Shown here in pieces: positions 61,222 to 64,000 of a stretch of DNA of 64,000 nucleotides. Made by a program: the position numbers and the translations under genes. Source of the DNA: an uncultured Verrucomicrobiae bacterium (GTDB taxonomy: Bacteria; Verrucomicrobiota; Verrucomicrobiia; Limisphaerales; UBA1100); NCBI GenBank assembly GCA_937775205.1, contig CALKBX010000006.1, positions 54,324-118,323 on the forward strand. The letters are read 5' to 3'. How positions within the stretch are numbered: the first letter of the stretch is position 1; the number at the start of each line of letters is the position of its first letter. The notes under the pieces were generated by a model. That model was given only the letters and a program-made list of their open reading frames with translations, was not told the DNA's origin and searched no databases.

Positions 61222-63480
61222 TCACAATCCCTCAACCTCAATCCACGTTTCCAGCCGTTGCCCGTCCACTTCCGCCGTGAGCCGGTGCCGTCCCGGTTGC
61301 AGCCGCACAAACACATCCCCGTCACGCGCGACACATTCCAGCGTTTGCGATGACCAACGCGCCGAAGTCGCATTCACGCGCAAACGCACTTGGCGGCTGG
61401 ACGGTGGCAAATCGGAATCCAAATAATAAACCGTGCCCGGCAAGGGCGACAACACACGCACCTTCGCGACTTGCGCAACATCGAGCACCGCGTGTTTGCG
61501 CAACGTGTTGTCCGCACCGGCAAACCATTCCGCATAATCCGCGCCCAACTTCACTTTGCCATCCGCATCAAAATCATCCGGTATTTCGCGCGGCGGGAGG
61601 TTGTCCGCCACAAACCATTCCGCCCCCCCCTGCCCTGCCCTTCGGCCCGTAATCGGATTCACTTCTGCACGAACCATTCCGGTCGGGCGCACAAACTCAC
61701 TCGTGCCAAACCGCGCTCGCAAATGCTCCACCACCACGCGCATCACCGGCGCGGCACCCGTCACGCCGGAAACATTTTGCATCGGCGCGCCATCAAAATT
61801 TCCCACCCACACTCCCACCGTAAATTCCGGTGTAAAACCAAGCGCCCAGTTGTCGCGGAAATCCGAACTCGTGCCCGTCTTGCACGCCACCGGAAACTCA
61901 AACGCCAACGCCGATTCCCAGCCAAACGCCTGCGACCGCGCCGCGTTGTCGCTCAACATATCCGCGATCAGCCACGCGTGCCGTGCATCAAAAATTCGCC
62001 GTGCTTCCGTTGGGTCACCCGCCAACAACCGCACCGGCCGATGCACCCCCATCCGCGCGAGCGTGGCGTAGGCGTTGGTCAACTCCAGCAAACGCGCCTC
62101 CGCATTGCCGATCGTCAGCCCAAGCCCGTAATGATTCGCCTTCGCGTCCAACGTTGTGAGTCCACATTCGCGCAGCCGCTTTTGCAATGCCGTTGCGCCG
62201 CCCGCCGCCTCCAGCACTTTCACCGCGGACACATTCAACGAATTAGCCAAGGCCAGCCGCAGCCGCATCGGCCCGTAAAATTGCCGGTTAAAATTTTGCG
62301 GGCTAAACACGCCCGTGCTCGTGGCAAAATCCGTGGGCACATCGGCGATCACCGTCGCGGGTGTCATGCCCGATTCCAACGCCAGTAAATACGTGAACGG
62401 CTTGAACGCGGATCCCGCACTGCGCGGTGCCCACGCGCCGTTCACCTGCCCCGATTCCGCCTCAAAATAATCGCGCGATCCGACCAACGCCAACACATTG
62501 CCGGTGGCATTTTCGATGACCACCACTGCCCCGTTGGAAACTTTCCGCTTGGTCAATCGATCCAAACGATCAACTAGAGTGCGATAGACAAATCGGTTCA
62601 ATGGCAAATCCAGCGTGGTGCATACATTCGTTTTCACCTCGCGCTGCTGGCGCACCAAATCCACAAAATGCGCCGCCGCAAACGCGCGGCCTTCGCGGTG
62701 CAGCACAATGGGCTCCGCACAGGCACGGCGATGAGCGGGGGCGTCCAGCCAATTGAGCCGCCGCATGCGCCCGAGAATGATGAGTTGCCGCCGCTTGGCG
62801 CGGTCGAAATGGCGATGAGGATTCAACCGCGAAGGGCCATTGGGCAAGGCTGCCAAAAATGCCGCCTCGGCGGGGGACACATCGGCCAAGGGTTTATCGA
62901 AATAAAACCGCGATGCCGTTCCCGCACCGCGACAGAGGTTGCCGTAGTCGATGCGGTTCAAGTAGGCGGCGAGAATTTGTTTCTTGCTCCAACTGCGCTC
63001 GAGCTTGAGCGACTGAAGGTTTTCGAGGATTTTCGTGCGAACCGTGCGCGGACGCGGCTCGGCGTTTTTGATGAGTTGCTGCGTGATGGTCGACGCGCCG
63101 GACATCACCCGCCGATGCACTGCAATCTCTTTAACCGCTCGCGCGGTGCTCAACCAATCCACACCACCGTGACCCCAGAACCGTTTGTCCTCCGCGGCCA
63201 GCGTCGCCTTCAAAAAAACCGGCGCACAATCCTGCAACGCAATTGGCTGAAAAAACCGCTCATCCGAAGTGAGCAACAACCGCAACGGTTCGCCATTGCG
63301 ATCGATCGCTTGCGGACTGAACACTGGCGGCACTTCCATTGCCGCCGGCAACGGCATCAGAGTCACAACCGCTTGCAACCCCACCCATCCCGCAAGCCAA
63401 ACACACCCAAATCGCAGCGCCCATCGGCGCCACGCTTTGCGCGCGAACCACTCGCGAAGTTGGCGCAGGCGATCACTCAT
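61222..63480 (-). CDS. pbpC: Penicillin-binding protein 1C
   Basis: 752 residues. An N-terminal membrane anchor, a GT51 glycosyltransferase domain with AAEDKRFWGHGGVDW (catalytic Glu about 97) and GASTITQQLIKN, a transpeptidase domain with SAFK (Ser about 357), SLN (about 414-416) and KTGTSSD (about 534), and a C-terminal PBP1C-type beta domain. Class A PBP that polymerises and crosslinks peptidoglycan. Its start overlaps the end of the alpha-2-macroglobulin gene, as in the E. coli yfhM-pbpC pair. Confidence 0.94.
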   Translation of the reverse strand: MSDRLRQLREWFARKAWRRWALRFGCVWLAGWVGLQAVVTLMPLPAAMEVPPVFSPQAIDRNGEPLRLLLTSDERFFQPIALQDCAPVFLKATLAAEDKRFWGHGGVDWLSTARAVKEIAVHRRVMSGASTITQQLIKNAEPRPRTVRTKILENLQSLKLERSWSKKQILAAYLNRIDYGNLCRGAGTASRFYFDKPLADVSPAEAAFLAALPNGPSRLNPHRHFDRAKRRQLIILGRMRRLNWLDAPAHRRACAEPIVLHREGRAFAAAHFVDLVRQQREVKTNVCTTLDLPLNRFVYRTLVDRLDRLTKRKVSNGAVVVIENATGNVLALVGSRDYFEAESGQVNGAWAPRSAGSAFKPFTYLLALESGMTPATVIADVPTDFATSTGVFSPQNFNRQFYGPMRLRLALANSLNVSAVKVLEAAGGATALQKRLRECGLTTLDAKANHYGLGLTIGNAEARLLELTNAYATLARMGVHRPVRLLAGDPTEARRIFDARHAWLIADMLSDNAARSQAFGWESALAFEFPVACKTGTSSDFRDNWALGFTPEFTVGVWVGNFDGAPMQNVSGVTGAAPVMRVVVEHLRARFGTSEFVRPTGMVRAEVNPITGRRAGQGGAEWFVADNLPPREIPDDFDADGKVKLGADYAEWFAGADNTLRKHAVLDVAQVAKVRVLSPLPGTVYYLDSDLPPSSRQVRLRVNATSARWSSQTLECVARDGDVFVRLQPGRHRLTAEVDGQRLETWIEVEGL

Positions 63481-64000
63481 TGAGCGGCAGCGTTACGATC
63501 GGTTGACTTGCGGTGAGGCCGACGATGTCGGGATCGTACATTGCCTCCACTTTCGCGGCGGGCGCGGTGGCCGTGCCGGCGGCGCGCACGCGGGCGAGGT
63601 ATTTGAACTGATGCATTCCGCGCGGCAGATGGTTTGCATAAAAAACTGCACGGTCTTTGCGCAAAACTTTATGACTGACACGCCGGTTATACCACGACGG
63701 CACCCGTGTTGTGGCTTGTGTTTTTAGACGGGCATTCATCGGCTCCAAGTTGGCGGGCAAGCCGTCTTCAATGGCGAAGTAATGCGCAGGCGCGGGGACA
63801 TCCACCCGCAACGTGACGCGCACCAGATCGCCCACGCGCAAAGGCGCAGCGTTGTCCTCCTTGCCGTTGTCTTTCAATCGCGTGTAAGTGCGATGAATGG
63901 AGAGGCCTTGTTTCACCGGCTTGGTTTGTTGTTGCGCGGGATGCATCGCGGCCTTCACCTGCACAAACAAAGTGCGCTCGCCGGGATTGCGCAGGATCAT
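63473..64000 (-). CDS. Bacterial alpha-2-macroglobulin, C-terminal part
   Basis: The gene enters from beyond the right edge; 175 residues are visible. They contain the receptor-binding-like C-terminal segment of bacterial alpha-2-macroglobulins, including LRVGDLVRVTLRVDVPAPAHYFAIEDGLPANLEP and the end region GMHQFKYLARVRAAGTATAPAAKVEAMYDPDIVG. These are periplasmic lipoprotein protease traps often encoded with pbpC and thought to guard the envelope after breaches. It overlaps pbpC by 8 bases. The N-terminus and thioester site are outside the window. Confidence 0.88.
   Translation of the reverse strand: MILRNPGERTLFVQVKAAMHPAQQQTKPVKQGLSIHRTYTRLKDNGKEDNAAPLRVGDLVRVTLRVDVPAPAHYFAIEDGLPANLEPMNARLKTQATTRVPSWYNRRVSHKVLRKDRAVFYANHLPRGMHQFKYLARVRAAGTATAPAAKVEAMYDPDIVGLTASQPIVTLPLNE

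Overview
The window looks like a chromosomal segment of a Gram-negative member of the Verrucomicrobiota, probably from an environmental or metagenome-derived genome. Evidence: a pseudopilin locus resembling the 'Verru_Chthon cassette' families A-D, a fused lpxC-fabZ gene, a long-form IspG, a DUF3568-like lipoprotein start and a DUF1080 protein. Lipid A genes (lpxC-fabZ, lpxA) imply an outer membrane; mreBCD, mrdA and rodA imply a rod-type elongation complex. Gene density is high, with many 1-8 bp junctions and ATGA overlaps.

Layout. 1-110 (-): start of a lipoprotein gene cut by the window edge. 152-3823 (+): hybrid sensor kinase. 3869-6410 (+): HIT protein, phoH, ybeY, recO. 14370-6469 (-): purA, uppS, cdsA, dxr, rseP, ispG, combining isoprenoid precursor, undecaprenyl and phospholipid synthesis with envelope proteolysis. 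14633-15433 (+): PHP phosphatase. 20582-15492 (-): rpsO, pnp, lpxC-fabZ, lpxA. 20733-20809 (+): tRNA with CAT anticodon. 20902-28319 (+): mreB, mreC, mreD, mrdA, rodA and an RNase E/G gene. 28368-31506 (+): two-lobed alpha/beta hydrolase and an MtfA-like peptidase. 31969-35760: small conserved protein, SDR, ArsS-like radical SAM protein, and thiC behind a TPP riboswitch. 36102-41684: A-type Fe-S carrier, periplasmic TPR protein and uvrA.

41732-57694 (-) is one long type IV pilus / type II secretion-like locus. In transcription order it reads: PilB/GspE-type ATPase, PilT, second GspE-type ATPase, PilC/GspF platform protein, a BrnT/BrnA-like toxin-antitoxin pair, two GspG-like pseudopilins, cassette protein D, a small unknown ORF, then cassette proteins B, C and A. 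Protein C is a pilin-like N-terminus fused to a complete von Willebrand A domain. At least twelve single-base frameshifts break GspF, one GspG, D, the unknown ORF, B and A, while the ATPases, BrnTA, the other GspG and C stay open.

The right end carries a secreted DUF1080 protein and a divergent ABC ATPase, then a UxaA-type dehydratase, pbpC and the 3' end of an alpha-2-macroglobulin gene. Short palindromic elements sit between genes, several at convergent junctions where they contain a stop codon.
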